Assembly: GCA_030141605.1 (NCBI GenBank)
Contig: JAQGDQ010000108.1
Coordinates: 496,001-560,000, forward strand
DNA: 64,000 bases
From: Tubiluchus corallicola
Lineage: Eukaryota > Priapulida > Priapulimorpha > Priapulimorphida > Tubiluchidae
Reading direction: 5' to 3'
Positions 39,383 through 60,479 of this stretch are shown piece after piece (position 1 is the first letter of the stretch; each line of letters opens with the position of its first letter). The position numbers and the translations under genes are program-made. The notes below the pieces were generated by a model, which saw nothing but the letters and a program-made list of their open reading frames with translations, did no database searches and was not told where the DNA came from.

Positions 39383-40926
39383 TTAAAGGTTGTAAATTCG
39401 TTATACATGATTGTCATTAAGTCTGTACTATCAGTAAGAGAAACAACGGCAAATATTTTGTGCCTGTTAGAGATAGGTCTGCTGAGAATCAAAATTACGT
39501 AAGAGAAAAACAGCAAAAGTTTCTGAAAAATGATATAAAGAGGTCAAAGTTTCCCAGACGATACTTCTGTATTTATATTAAATCTCTGGCGCGAAAACCA
39601 GAGAACGACGGGTTTCTTGGAAAAATTTAGATAATAATAAAATATTCTTCAAGAGAGACACCTCAGAACAAAATACGTGATCGATTAAGAACCACACAAG
39701 GCTTAAAATTTGTACACTATGTGGCAGTGAATCCTACCACCTCTAACCACAGCAAATACTACAAAAGACAGTTTGTACCTGAAACTTACAGATTTGACAC
39801 GTTGCGTAATAATGTATTTTTCTGGTTGTAATTTTTGACAATCTTAGCAATTCGTATTAGCTGTTCGTAGATATGACACTGTATAATTAATGAATCGGCG
39901 TGTGTGTGTGCGTGCGTGCGTGTGCGTGTTTGCAAATATTCGTTACTATATTTTACTTGTCATAGTGCTATACTGGCTGGCCGGTAGCGTTTGCGGCGCT
40001 TTGCCATGTATGGGTCTCCCAACCCACATCTGTACACAAGCCATATATAACGTTTCCAAATTGTGAACTTGTGATGTGAGTTAAATAAAAAATAAAAAAG
40101 TTATATATGTTTCGTCATAGAGCCAACCAATGCCAATATGAAGTAAATAATTAAGAAAAATTTAACCACTCCTGAGTTTGTAAAGCATGACAGAAAAGGT
40201 ACTACAAAACTTTAGGCTAAAATTTTTACTGTTTAATTAGCCACGTATTTTGCATTTGAGCTTTGTGTGCCACGTCACATTTTTGTTTCAACTTATTTTG
40301 ACTAAATTCTATGTGTGCTTCACTTAATTTGCGATTAAACGATAAGACTACTAAAAAGTAGTTACAATGCTCCATTGTTACATAATGTGGCTTTTGTTAC
40401 ATAATTAACTTTAAAAAACGTGGCACAATGTTATTTTACATGAGTGTGTGTTCTAGCAATGTTAGCTGTATATGAACTCATATCAATTTCCACAATACCT
40501 TCAAAACAGTAAATTTTCTGGCAAAAAATGTCAGGAAAATAGAATTTTCGCTACCAAACTGAATTGCTAATATTTTACGTTTAATTATGAGGGGATAACG
40601 TCCTCTGTGCTAGTACTAGTAGTAATCTAAGCTAACAGGAATGTAATACAAAATGTTCATTTTTATTTGCCAATTGTTTCGATTTTTAAGACTTTTTAGG
40701 GAGAGCAATTCTCTACGTAATTCGTTTTTGTAAAATTTCTGCACTTGGTTCGACCTGATAAAAGTGGTGTAATGCGGGCCATATAGCAATGAGCTTTCTT
40801 TTGTTGCCCAAATTACGTTGAGTAATACGTGTAATAAGATTTAAACAATCTTAGTGATCAACAACCTCTATTTCGAGGCATTAATTTTGTGTGACTGGGA
40901 TTTGCAGATGAGTTAAAAATGTTTTT

Positions 40927-41072
40927 TTACAAAGTATGATTTAAGTAGCAAATATGACGTGTGTAGTCACAAAGAAACGCTAGTTCGGAAATATAGCAGC
41001 TGTCTCTAAAACATCTTTCCAGTTGCTGTACCATCGTTTCTCGTGTTCTAAGTCTGCGAGACAGTCTCGGAT
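40927..41072 (-). CDS. Relaxin/insulin-like A-chain exon with Cys A7 replaced by Phe, B exon not found
   Basis: After a good acceptor (ATTTCAG) the phase-1 frame gives DPRLSRRLRTR, a basic cleavage site, then the A-chain-like ETMVQQLERCFRDSCY, then ISELAFLCDY, and stops 14 residues past the last core cysteine. Aligned with the A chain at 45.9 kb it keeps A6, A11 and A20 cysteines, but A7, which pairs with the B chain in this family, is Phe. A new Cys sits in the C-terminal extension. The upstream intron sequence (to about 41270) is homologous to the intron of the complete gene (to about 46130), proving duplication. No B exon was seen between 41.1 and 45.8 kb. It could be an alternative 3' exon for the B exon at 46.8 kb, a decaying relic, or half of an atypical hormone. 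Confidence 0.65.
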
Positions 41073-41279
41073 CTGAAATGTAATGGAAAAGTTTAAAATA
41101 AAACCACCTCGCACGATCCTAAACTGGTTGTAACTGCCTACAAATTAATATCATACTAAAAGACGGGATTTATTCTCAGCGGACACAACAATTACTTAAA
41201 CGTAGACAAATTAAATAAAGTGAGCATAAATACATAAATAAAGCAAAGAAGTTTAAAAGTGAAATCAATACACCACTGA

Positions 41280-43980
41280 GTAAGACTGTCTATGAAATGA
41301 AAATAAGTAAAAGTGGAAATATAAAAATGGGAAAGTAAATTTAAAACATGTTACACAATGAGAATACGTTACGAAATTTTAATTTTTAAAAAACTGTAAT
41401 TGTGTTGTTTTAACACAACTACGGTTTTATTACTTAGCACATTCTCATTTTAACACATTTAAATATTTACTTTTACTTTCGTTCTAGTAGTAAACTCGCA
41501 TAAAAATGAAAACAGTAAGTAGTTGCAAGGAAAAAGATAAGTACAAGTAGTTAACTTATTTATCTATACAAAGATAATTTGCCAAGAAAGGTTGAATAGT
41601 ATCTCTACCCAAGTTTAATTGATGGAAAACCATCTAATTACTATGTGCATTGTACAAACAGAATTTACCCTTGCCGTCAAATTTTCACAAGGTGACCAAG
41701 TTTAGGAGGGGGAAATGTTTAAATTACAACGGAAAAAGTTTTTTCGGCTAATGCGCGGCAACTGTTATCACTATGGGAAGCAAATTTTTTACTGCCCACC
41801 TAGAGTTCAGACCCCTACCTAGGCTTCGCATAGTGGTCGAAATGGTAGGAAAGCACATAGAACAAGTTATGTAGATAAACAAAATATCAAAAGCTTGTGC
41901 AAAAAATTCCTTTTCTTTGTTATGGAAGTACATTTTTTTACATTTTTATTAAGTACATTTGTTATGAAAGTACAAAATAAATACCATGTTTTTAAAAATT
42001 TGAACAAAAATAAAGCATAAAACTTACAACTAATTTTTTCTTACGTGAGGAATATATTATCATACAGTTACATACATCAGGTGGCGCAAAAAATCTGCCT
42101 AAGTTTTCATCATGATAATATAAAAAGAAAATAACGGAATCACTCGAGAATTGTCACATTGATTTTACAGTTACATATGCTTACGCATAAACATAAAAAA
42201 TTTTAGGTCATACCCTTACATTTTTCCACAGATACTGAAGTTTTATGTTAATAAGTCATAAAATAAATGTCGGAAAAAATTTCACATGTTACTGTTATTA
42301 AAGTATGTAGCAAGTGCTTTATGTGCCCACCATCTTAACAGCCTATACAACTCAAATGACAATGGGGGTCTTTTAACACGTTATTAAAATTATAGTTATT
42401 TTGCTGTAAACCGATTTTACAGATTAAATAATTAACGATGTTATTTCCTATTTAGAACGCGTACATTGACGTAAAGGCCATAATGTTTCCCGGCATTGGC
42501 GCGAGTGCACGAAGCTTTGCATAAATTTCGTCCTCAAATGTGAAGCAAATTTGCCGAATTCTTTTACTCAGGTCCTGGTTGTGGCAGAACTACATTGGGA
42601 CAGCAGAAAACTGTAAATAGCATTCAAAACACGAAAGAATATAATTGAGCCATTCACGCAAAATGTTACAAAATGATGTCTTCGGCAATTTTATGAAACT
42701 TTGCACCATCAAATTACACGTATCATCTGTCTTTACTCTTGATTTGTGTTACCTGTTAGCAGAATAAACAAATTTGAGGAATTACAACTACAGCATGTTC
42801 GCATTAGTTGGACTTGAAATATGAAAGCAGAAATTCCTTGAAAATTTCCATGACCGGGACTGTCTATTGCACCACCAACTTGTCAAACTGATCTTGTAAC
42901 GGAAAAAGTAATAAACTTTCAACATTTTTGTGTTTGTGATTAGCCTACATTTAGGGCATAGCTGACATTCATACGCTACTTCAAGTAGGCAACTTTTTAT
43001 AGAACAATCAGCAAATGTATACTAATGTCTATAGAAAAATTGTCCACAACTGGGAATTTGATTAAAACTTTTATTGGTACTGGAGGTCTCTGAAAATGAA
43101 CACCATAATGCACCAGCATATGTCTGACAATCACATCCTGGCTAACCAGTGTGCAGACGAATTTTGGTTACTGCCTTTAGCTATTTTATTTTTGCAGGAA
43201 ATGAAATATAACAATATTTGTGTACATCTATTAGGTTTTTGTTACCAGGAAATGCATAATTTGTAAACAGCACCATTAGCATCTTAGTTTATGTGATGTT
43301 TACAAGTAGTTGTTAGGACTTGCCGACTTAGTAGTAAAATTTAGTAGTAAATAGGAGTTGTTTGCTTTAAAGGTACTGTAGCAAATTTAGTACTCGTACG
43401 AAAGTTGTCCCGGTTTATGGACGTTCTGTCCCGGTTAAGGAGAAACATTATATGTAAAAGCATATATGTAAATACTAGCCATAGACACGAATAAATAGGA
43501 AGAAAGCCGTGCACTAATAGTCGAGCCGTTATTCAGCTTCACCAAAAATTTTTTATGAATTTACATTATTTTCAAAAACATTTATAATAATAGCTATAAA
43601 GTGCAGGTCCCTAGCTTATTATAAACAAGGTGGTACCACTGAAGGCTGAAAGCTAGGTAGTACGAGCTCACACATTAAGCAGTGCCGAAGTCGCTTATAA
43701 GCTAAATACGTATCTAATCAAGTTTCTAGCTTAGCTAGAAATGCATAAATGTTTCAAGCAGCCCAAATTATGCAACCGCCCAACAACGGATTCCACTTAC
43801 AGTATTGATTAGTGACTTGCAATAGAGTTTCAATTTAAGCCCACCATAAGCCTTGCAAACTAGAGGCAACACTCAACGTGACTCAGTAACAAAGTCTATG
43901 GATAGCTGTGGCGATCCAGGGGCGACCTTCTAAGATAAGTCATGTTCAAATAAGAAAACCACCACCCATCGACGAACAAA
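41280..43980. other. Intergenic, no gene seen between relaxin-like exons
   Basis: It was searched for a B-chain exon to pair with the A exon at 41.0 kb; none was found. Frames are short and AT-driven. Confidence 0.5.
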
Positions 43981-43989
43981 CAGCCAGAA

Positions 43990-44100
43990 TGGTGAATGAA
44001 ACCTCCAAGACAAAGTACTGAACCGGCAGTCACCCATCCATTCACTGAATAGCTTCGGCGTTGCTTAACTTCAGTCACGAAGCACTGACCATGACATTTG
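43990..44100 (-). mobile_element. 5S rRNA-derived SINE head or 5S pseudogene
   Basis: The minus strand reads GAAGTTAAGCAACGCCGAAG, then AGTGAATGGATGGGTGACTG, then CCGGTTCAGTAC. It follows animal 5S rRNA through the region containing the internal promoter (AAGTTAAGCAACG, TGGATGGGTGACCGCC), with substitutions. The 5' third of 5S is poorly preserved and the sequence continues beyond 5S, which favours a SINE3-type element over a working 5S gene. Confidence 0.55.
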
Positions 44101-44254
44101 GCTTTTTTCTTCATTCCAGAATTGTTCATTTAAAACCATTTTTTGGTTTTTCAGCTATAAACCTTTCTGTGCAATTATTAATTGTTGTTTTTCACATTAT
44201 TATTAACGTCATCATAATTTTCATCCTGAACGTCATTATCATTATCGCTCATTA

Positions 44255-44885
44255 TTATCTTGTGCATGCAAGTGATTCAATTACATACCTAGGAGTATTT
44301 CTTGATCATAAGAACCATGTCAAATCTAAACGCAAAGAAGCAGTATTTAATCTACATCGTATTACCAATCTCAATTTTTTTTGTTTAGTGATTCTATGAA
44401 ATGTTCAATGTATGGACTTGTGTTATCTCATTTTGATTATACATGTACCAGTTTTTTATTCACTGGGCTGCCATCCAGCCTGTGCAGCGCCTTCAGAATT
44501 TTGCACCAAAGGTTGCTATAATAGTGCTGCTGCTTTTATGTTTTACTTACACTGGTTACCGATTAGAATTAGGTTTATATATAAGCTGTTTGTTCTCACA
44601 AACAAAGCTTTACCCGGACTGTCTCCTGTCTACTTGTCCAACAGGATACATAGAGAAGCAAATACTGTAGACATACACGCGTGATTAGATCTCCCCATAA
44701 TGAACTTTTGGTACCTTTTAATAAAAAAAGACGTTTGGCAACCTTCGAATTTCTGTATCGTATCAAAATACTGGAATTCTTTGCCTCAATACCTCAGAAC
44801 TGTTTTTACTGTGCAACTATTTAAAAAACCATTGCAGACTCATCTCTTTAAAAATTGTTATAATCAATTCCAACTGTTGTGAATT
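44255..44885 (+). pseudogene. Non-LTR retrotransposon (LINE) reverse transcriptase C-terminal relic
   Basis: Three frame-shifted segments follow the usual LINE order: ITYLGVFLDHKNHVKSKRKE (RT thumb), LHWLPIRIRFIYKLFVLTNK followed by ALPGLSPVYLS, and YWNSLPQYLR...FKKPLQTHLFK. These are the CR1/L2/Jockey-like C-terminal signatures. Frameshifts and stops make it non-functional. Confidence 0.85.
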
Positions 44886-45244
44886 TCAGTAATAACCTCT
44901 TTTTTACCATAATTTTGTTTTACAAGCAATTTGTGTGTTTTGTGCAAAATTTCTAATAATGTTATTAGTGTTACATTTTCTTAATTATGCAATTGTAACC
45001 ATAATATTTTACTGTACAGCGCCATGGAAAGCGTTTTGCTTAAACGTGCGCTTTATAAAATATGTTTTGTTCATATCTTATTTTATTATTATCAACGTCA
45101 TCTTATGTTGCCAAACACTAAAACCAGATAAAAACTTGCTATTATTTTCTAGTTAGAATTATTTATAATACAAATAGGCGTGGAGGGTATCATATACGTC
45201 TAATTTTTCAGCACTTTTGCCGCTGTGATTACGTTTAAAATATA

Positions 45245-45450
45245 TTTCTCATGTTCGAGGATTGTGCAGTAAAAGACAAGTGTATAAAAATTATATGAAA
45301 GTCGAATTGAATACTACAATCTCTTAATAATGGTTACTGGAAATATAATGTAATATTCGAGTTACTGCCTAATACTAGTGATAAGACCAGACATTGCATT
45401 CAACCGCCGTCTAGCAATGAAGAAAGTAAGTATGATGATTGCCACTTTAA
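45245..45450 (+). repeat. Duplicated 0.2-kb block, copy 1
   Basis: It aligns with 48295-48490: ACAAGTGTATAAAAATTATATGAA against ACAAGTGTATAAGAATTATG, and ACCAGACATTGCATTC against ACCAGACACTGCATTC. It lies about 0.4 kb past the relaxin-like A exon. Confidence 0.7.
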
Positions 45451-45844
45451 GTAAGATTTCATCAGACGAGGACGTTTATCACTTTACCAAATTGCAGAAG
45501 AATGGCGTTTCTTTAGTAGCTGACAGACTGCTGTAACTATGAGAATATTTTAACGATTCTCCATCCAACCAATCAGCGTCCATCCATCTAACATAGAACG
45601 GGTGTGGATCTATTACCAGTTCACCTGTAATTAGCCATAGCGTAATAGGCATTGTAATGAGGGCTGCGCGAGTCAGCACGACAATGCCCACGCTATTCGG
45701 ATCATACCATCTGAGTAACCAAGCTAAGCTAATTTTTACATTTACAACATTTTTTCAAGATCACTAATTAGTAATCTCGTTCTCGGGCTTCCTTTTTAAT
45801 AATAACTAGGATTTGCAATTACGAGCGACGAATTAGGTTTCTAT

Positions 45845-46878
45845 TCAATAGCAGAACCCCATAAGTTCATATAGTGAACAGCCAATGTGGCAGCATTTCT
45901 TGATTAGGCGGGAATTGCTTCGTGTGCGTCTCCAACTTCTGCCGGACAGCCCTCTGAGCCCAGGCTCTGAAACGCATTTAAAAAATTCAAAATAAAACCA
46001 TTTCAAACCATCTCAACGTAAACGCCTACAAATTAGCATCAAACGAAAAAAATGATGTGATTCTTTATTAGCAGAATTACACGACAAATACAAAGGGTAA
46101 ATAAAGCAGAAGTAGTTGAATAGTGTAAATTAACTGGAAACGACGCTCAATAAATTTGTCTAAAATAAGTGGCAAAGCTGCAAGAGGCTTCGAAAAGAAC
46201 CATGAAGTCAGGCACGCGTGGCTGAATTTTCGGTTTTGACACGGTTCTCACGAGAACGACATTATTTTGATGAGTCGAAACAGTGATTTTTGTTCGTTTT
46301 TATCTTTTCTACTTTTTCTTTATATCTTTTACACCATGTGGTATTTTGTGACAGTTTCTCTTGATGTTTCATAGGCAGTCCTTGATGCATCTTCAGCTTT
46401 GACCTAAGGTGTCGATTGCCATTGCAATCCTCTAGCCCTAAATGCATCTGATATTCAGAAAACTAACTCTTTTAGTAATCGTGTCATTCGCAAAACTGCA
46501 AAACTGCAAAACTCCAAACCGCAATAAGCCTTACAAACATTCAAAGTCACATATATAACCAAAGTTAATAGCAATAGTACTAGCCGCTTTAGCTGAATAA
46601 TTTGTTGAAGAAATGAGTAACGTCAAAATACGTGCAGGCTTATGGATATGCGGACGCAGATTGTACTTGCTAACAGTTTCGAAAGGCTTACCTGATAATG
46701 CTTCCAAGTCGTCGCCATCGATTTCTAAGGAACGTTCGTTTCTTGATGTCAGTGAACAAACTTTGTAGATGGCTCTCGGCAAGTCACCTCCACACAACTT
46801 AGCTGCGTTGTTCTTTCTGGGCAAGGCAACCATAATAAATGTGGTCACTAGTGTGATGATTTTTATAGAAACTGACAT
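45845..46878 (-). CDS. Relaxin/insulin-like peptide precursor, two exons, complete
   Basis: Exon 1 (46692-46878) and exon 2 (45845-45966) join across a phase-1 intron, the conserved intron position of the insulin superfamily, to give 102 residues. Residues 1-25 form a signal peptide. The B chain has C29 and C41 around an 11-residue spacer (LCGGDLPRAIYKVCS), close to the relaxin helix RxxxRxxI. RNER at 47-50 is a furin-type site. A short C-peptide ends in basic sites (SWRRTR). The A chain KKCCHIGCSLYELMGFCY has C87, C88, C92 and C101, the canonical CC-x3-C-x8-C, and ends one residue after the last cysteine. The product should be a secreted two-chain hormone; the RXFP-like or tyrosine-kinase type of receptor cannot be told. 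ATTAAA (minus strand, 45795-45800) is a candidate poly(A) signal. Related solitary exons lie at 36.9 and 41.0 kb. Confidence 0.93.
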
Positions 46879-47119
46879 CTGTAAATAAATATTTACTGTT
46901 ATACTTACACGGAGCAGCCTAAATAATTAATAGTGTGTTGTCATCGATAACATTAAACAGCTTTATTTTACTTTCTTCGCCAATCAAATTTAAATAATAA
47001 ATAGCTAACCCTTTTGAAAAACAAACACAATGTCAGAACTGTGATTTGGAATGAACCGTCGCAGAAGCATATTATGAAACAGAAAATTCTATAACTTTTG
47101 AATGCAACGTTTTTTATTG

Positions 47120-47530
47120 TGATGCATAGTAACAATATTAGACCAGAACTCGAAAATTTGAACTAACAGCTACCAAAGACTCAAATTCACAACTCACCTT
47201 TCCATACTAAAAACTTGCCGATATAAGATCAAACTTAATGTTAACAATTTAATCCCGAAATTTAATCGTAGATAATGTCGAAAGTATGCCACGTACAGGC
47301 CTGCGTAAACAGCAGAATCTGCATTAAAAATCAATTTTACAAATTATGAGATAAATAAACTTTACCGTTTCGTCAACTCACTGGTCATTTCTTACTCCAC
47401 TGCTGTTTTTTCTCACTTTGTTCTCGCTTTCTCTTTCTCTCTCTCTCTCACTCTCTCTCTCAGTCGCTCCTGTTTCTCTCTCTTTGCTTCTGTCTTTCTC
47501 TCTTGGCATCTGTCTCTCATCCTTTTTTCC
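47120..47530. repeat. Segmental duplication block, copy 1
   Basis: Homologous to 49830-50275. It carries the decayed sulfotransferase exon, both flanking intron pieces and the CT-rich tract at 47418-47510. Confidence 0.75.
47198..47318 (-). pseudogene. Decayed copy of sulfotransferase exon 8
   Basis: The minus strand aligns with exon 8 of the intact gene (49907-50060). Acceptor and donor (GTGAGTT) survive and the start reads SAVYAGLYVAYFRHYLR. One base is missing at the acceptor junction and about 30 bases are missing from the middle, destroying the EDM region. Flanking intron DNA is also homologous (about 47120-47530 versus 49830-50275), including the CT-rich tract. It is an exon relic from a segmental duplication, not a retrocopy, because intron sequence came with it. 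Confidence 0.8.
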
Positions 47531-48294
47531 TAAAAGCCCTACAGAGTCTGTATTCCAACATCCCTGGTTGAAATCCGTGCTCAATTCCATGCACTGTATC
47601 TGTTCCGTTGGTGTTTTGCAAAATATTTATGCGGCCGTAAACGAATCTTCGCTTAACAATTTGTTAATTACAACGGCATAAGTACAGTGTAATTAATAGG
47701 ATAGTTAGTTAATTAGTGATTTAGTAAGCCGCTACAGCTTTTACAGTACGGCACTTTTAAGGTAGAATAGAATAGGATACAGCGCTCAATGGCTGCCTAA
47801 TGTCTGTTTCCGATTGTAGCAACCTCGGAAGCTAGCTCATTATGAAAACGATCCTCAATGGTAGGACCTTGAACACATCTTTCCTCAATGAGGTCAACAA
47901 GCTGAATCAGTACGGCGTACAGCGTACGGTGTAATGAATGAAACGTCTGATGGTCATTATTATCTATTTACTGACAATCCGAGGATTTGTTGTACTTCGA
48001 ACTTGCTATGCACTAGCTTTGACCACTCTGCTATTCCTCGCTCCAAAGACGTTTATTTCAAAAATGTTTTTGGTTTGTCACTATTAGCAATGTTTCACCA
48101 TTAGCAATTGGTACTGCTACTCAAATTATCTAGTTTTCACCACTATGAATATCTTCACTATTTTCATCGTGATCAAAAACGTCCTGTTATTTTGTTTATA
48201 ATAAGAGGTCGGGTGTTGATAGTAGACTATTTTTAGTATTATTGTCGTTTTCATTACAGTATCATGTAAAATACCTCTTACTTGTCAATATATT

Positions 48295-48490
48295 GTACGG
48301 TACTAGTCAAAAACAAGTGTATAAGAATTATGTGAATGTCCTTCTGGACGTTACATGCTCTTTGTTTTATTGAGAAAATAACATTAGTAGCAGTTATGTT
48401 CTGTTCGAGTTCCTGTATAATATTATATGATTGGACCAGACACTGCATTCTAGTGCCATCTAACAATGAAGCTAGTAAATATACCAAGCT
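48295..48490 (+). repeat. Duplicated 0.2-kb block, copy 2
   Basis: Partner of 45245-45450; it lies about 1 kb past the sulfotransferase stop codon. No coding potential is shared. Confidence 0.7.
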
Positions 48491-49386
48491 GCCAAATATT
48501 AATAAGTAATATTCAACAGGAAATGATTGTTTATCATTAATTTTTACTAGACTACATAAAGCAATAAAACTAAGAAATATTACAAAGCATGAATACTAGT
48601 TTGCCTTTATACAAAATATATTACAGTAAACACATGGAATGAGCTTTATTAATAGCATTAGCAAAGACACAGCATAACTTTGTGCACAATTGAAATCGTG
48701 TCGAGTAGTTCTGCAGAGTCTTCAGCAAATGCAAGAGACATTAACCAAGTAAATTAGACATTTTAAAAATTTAAAGAAAGTACAGTAATTGAATATAGGT
48801 ATTACCCCAGACACTCATTTATTAAAGATGTTTACGCACAAAGGCATCTAAAATGAAGTTATTTATTGCAAGAAATTCCTAATTTTATTTTGCGCTTGAA
48901 GTCCGGGTACTATTCACTTTCCAAAACCTTTTTGGCATTGTATACTTATGCTTTGTCTATCTATTTACAGATTCACATATCATGTTATTGTATATCACAC
49001 AGTAATATAGTAATCAATATACACTTATAATCAGCATTGTGACATACTATGCTGACAAATAATTTATAATAATGTTTTTCTACAGAAATATTTGTATGAC
49101 TGTACAGAATAACTGTACAGATATAATAGCAAAAACCCACGGCTTTTCAGAACCTTTTGGAACTACGTTAACTATATACACACAGTAGTTATTGAATAAA
49201 CATCCAATATACAATGACCTATATTAGAATGATACCAAAAGCTTGAGTTATATTAAACAAAATATTCAGAATAAATATAAATTTTTAGCAACCGTCATAA
49301 TTAAACAAGAAGCCGAGGTGTCGGAAGTGAGGTGAGGTAAATTTAAAAAAGTATTAAAATAGAATGTTTTAACCCATTAGAATCTG

Positions 49387-49392
49387 TTTATT
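49387..49392 (-). terminator. Poly(A) signal of the sulfotransferase gene
   Basis: AATAAA on the minus strand about 75 bases after the stop codon, the usual position for a short animal 3' UTR. Confidence 0.45.
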
Positions 49393-49467
49393 TTTGTAAT
49401 GTAATTCCAGGATTATTCACATAATGATTGTTAAGTTGGTCAAATATTAAAACGATGAATAGTTTGA

Positions 49468-58462
<8,995 letters not shown>

Positions 58463-58939
58463 GAGTTATTTAGTTTTTTTCGATTTCAAACTTGCTGCTT
58501 ACCTTCCTTCACAAAGTATTCACTCGTATCCTCTTTACAGAGGTCTGTCTTTACATATGCCTTGTTTTCAGAAGTTTGCACACTCTTGCACATGTGATTG
58601 TCAACAACTGTGCTAATTTATATCCAAACCAGATTAACAAAGGAACTCTCTACAAAACCCAAAATCATTTTGAACGGGAAATGCTGTGTGTTTAGTGATA
58701 ACGCATTAAAAGTCACCCTTCCAGTATCTGTCTGCACAGTAATGTATGTATGTCACGAAGTCAATTATGGTCATTTAGTAACAGAATTTCTGCAGGGCAT
58801 TATGACCACTGTCCACCACTCTTAAATCTTAATAAAAGTTTAGGTCATTGGTCTTAATTATTTAATTAGCTTGTCATTTTCCGGCTTGTATGTAATGTTT
58901 ATCGGTCCCCGTAGTACAAGGTTTCAACCATCTGTAAAT

Positions 58940-59060
58940 GAGTGAAAATATGTATAGTAGTGATGGTGATGATGGTGGTAATGACAGCAATAGTCATGGT
59001 AATAGCCAAGGTCGTTGTCGTCGTAGTTGCTGTTGTTGCTGTTGCTGTTGCTGTTGCAAA
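58940..59060. repeat. Degenerate GAT and TGTTGC triplet tracts
   Basis: GATGGTGATGATGG, then TGTTGTTGCTGTTGCTGTTG, upstream of the sulfotransferase start. The poly-Cys frame is an artefact. Confidence 0.8.
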
Positions 59061-59659
59061 CAAACGTTTGCCATCGTTGCATCATGTCATCATTGCATCG
59101 TAGGTGTTGCTTGTTGTTGCTTACGCGAGTGAAATGTAGTAAACTCTTTATAATCAAGGCTTTGATAATCTAAACTTTGGATAAGATTAGATTAATTGTT
59201 TTTCATAATTATGTTTATTTACTTGTATTAACTTGTTATTAAAAGTTAGTGGTAGTGGATCGTTTTTTCTATGTTTTAATGTTATCCAACGTTGATCAGT
59301 CACTTGTTCAATTTTGACTATAAATCATACCTCTGTACTTGTTTTGACGCACCTACGATACGAAACATTTAAAATTTACTTTCAAAAACAAGTTTAAAAA
59401 TGAAACGTGTATTCTATGATCATAAAATCGTAATAGTCATCAATGGATTGCTGCTCAATTGGGAAATAGTAGTCATTTTTTCGGCAATTTATTTTTGTAT
59501 GTTAATGCGATTTAAAATGGCAGATATTTAGTTAAATAGTTTTTTTGGGGTTTACGGCTGCCTGGTTGCTTGGTTTGTTGGCTGGCTGGCTGTTTGTTCG
59601 TTTAATTAGTTAACTGCGTGTTTAGTTTGATGATTACTTCCTTGGTTGACTGATTGGCT

Positions 59660-59822
59660 TGGTTGGTTGGTTGGTTGGTTTGTTGGTTGGTTAGTTGGTT
59701 TGTTTGTTTGTTTGTTGGTTGGTTGGTTGGTTGGTTGGTTGGTTGGTTTGTTGGTTGGTTGGTTGGTTGGTTGGTTGGTTGGTTGGTTGGTTGGTTGGTT
59801 GGTTGGTTGGTTGGTTGGTTAC
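59660..59822. repeat. (GGTT)n microsatellite
   Basis: About 35 GGTT units with TTTG interruptions; looser copies continue to about 59900. Confidence 0.97.
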
Positions 59823-60223
59823 TTGATTGGTTAATTAAGTGGTATGCACGCTTGCTGGCTAGCTGGCTGGTTGGTTGGTTGGCTTGTTGGTTGTTGCTTG
59901 TTTGCTTGTTACTTGATTACTTAGTTAAAGTAGTTTGCTCGACTGTACATTTATTCAATTGTTCGTTTGTTTATTTGTTTATTTGTTAGTTAAACATGTC
60001 GCAATTTATAACTTTATGGTACAACAACTTAATAAACTAATAAGCTCACGTTCTGGACGCTACCTTGCATTAAGTCATATCACTTAGCTGCAGAACTATA
60101 CAAAACCGGATTTTATTGTGAAAATTATGTTTGATATCAAAACCTGTTTAAGAATTTATGCACTCACCTCCAGGGTTAAGGAATTTAATAAATTACGCTT
60201 CAGTTAATCTTACCCGTGCATGA

Positions 60224-60473
60224 TCATACAAATAATACGCAACAATTTATAGCTAACTCGTGTATGTAGTTTAAAACGCGCAAAGCTGTGATTGTAAAAA
60301 TATGGGCTAATTCAAGTGAGACTTTAGTGTACAACTCACTAGCATACTTGTTATAAAAAAGATACAGAAAATTATCTATGCCGGTTTTGAATTTATATAC
60401 TTCTGCATTTTGCAATAATTTGGTCGTTTGCGAGCTGTTGCCGGCGATAAATTTCACAGATGCCTTAATCTCT
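60224..60473 (-). CDS. Possible exon of unknown gene
   Basis: About 83 open codons follow an acceptor-like ATCACTAG on the minus strand and end in TGA. The conceptual peptide (start EIKASVKFIAGNSSQ) has mixed composition, not low complexity. I recognise no family, and no partner exon was found on the minus strand up to 62 kb. A chance frame in AT-rich DNA remains quite possible. Confidence 0.2.
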
Positions 60474-60479
60474 CCTAGT

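Noticed and set aside
41740-41860. tRNA-like or SINE-like block on the minus strand
   Set aside because: A box-B-like word is visible but no convincing box A or cloverleaf.
45479-45691. 70-codon frame near the relaxin-like gene, tested as a B-chain exon
   Set aside because: It has no CG..L....C spacing and only one cysteine.
46262-46447. 61-codon frame in the relaxin-like intron, tested as an extra C-peptide exon
   Set aside because: From the nearest acceptor the phase-1 frame hits a stop within 15 codons.
59646-59989. Gly-Trp-Leu-Val repeat protein
   Set aside because: Translation of the (GGTT)n microsatellite.
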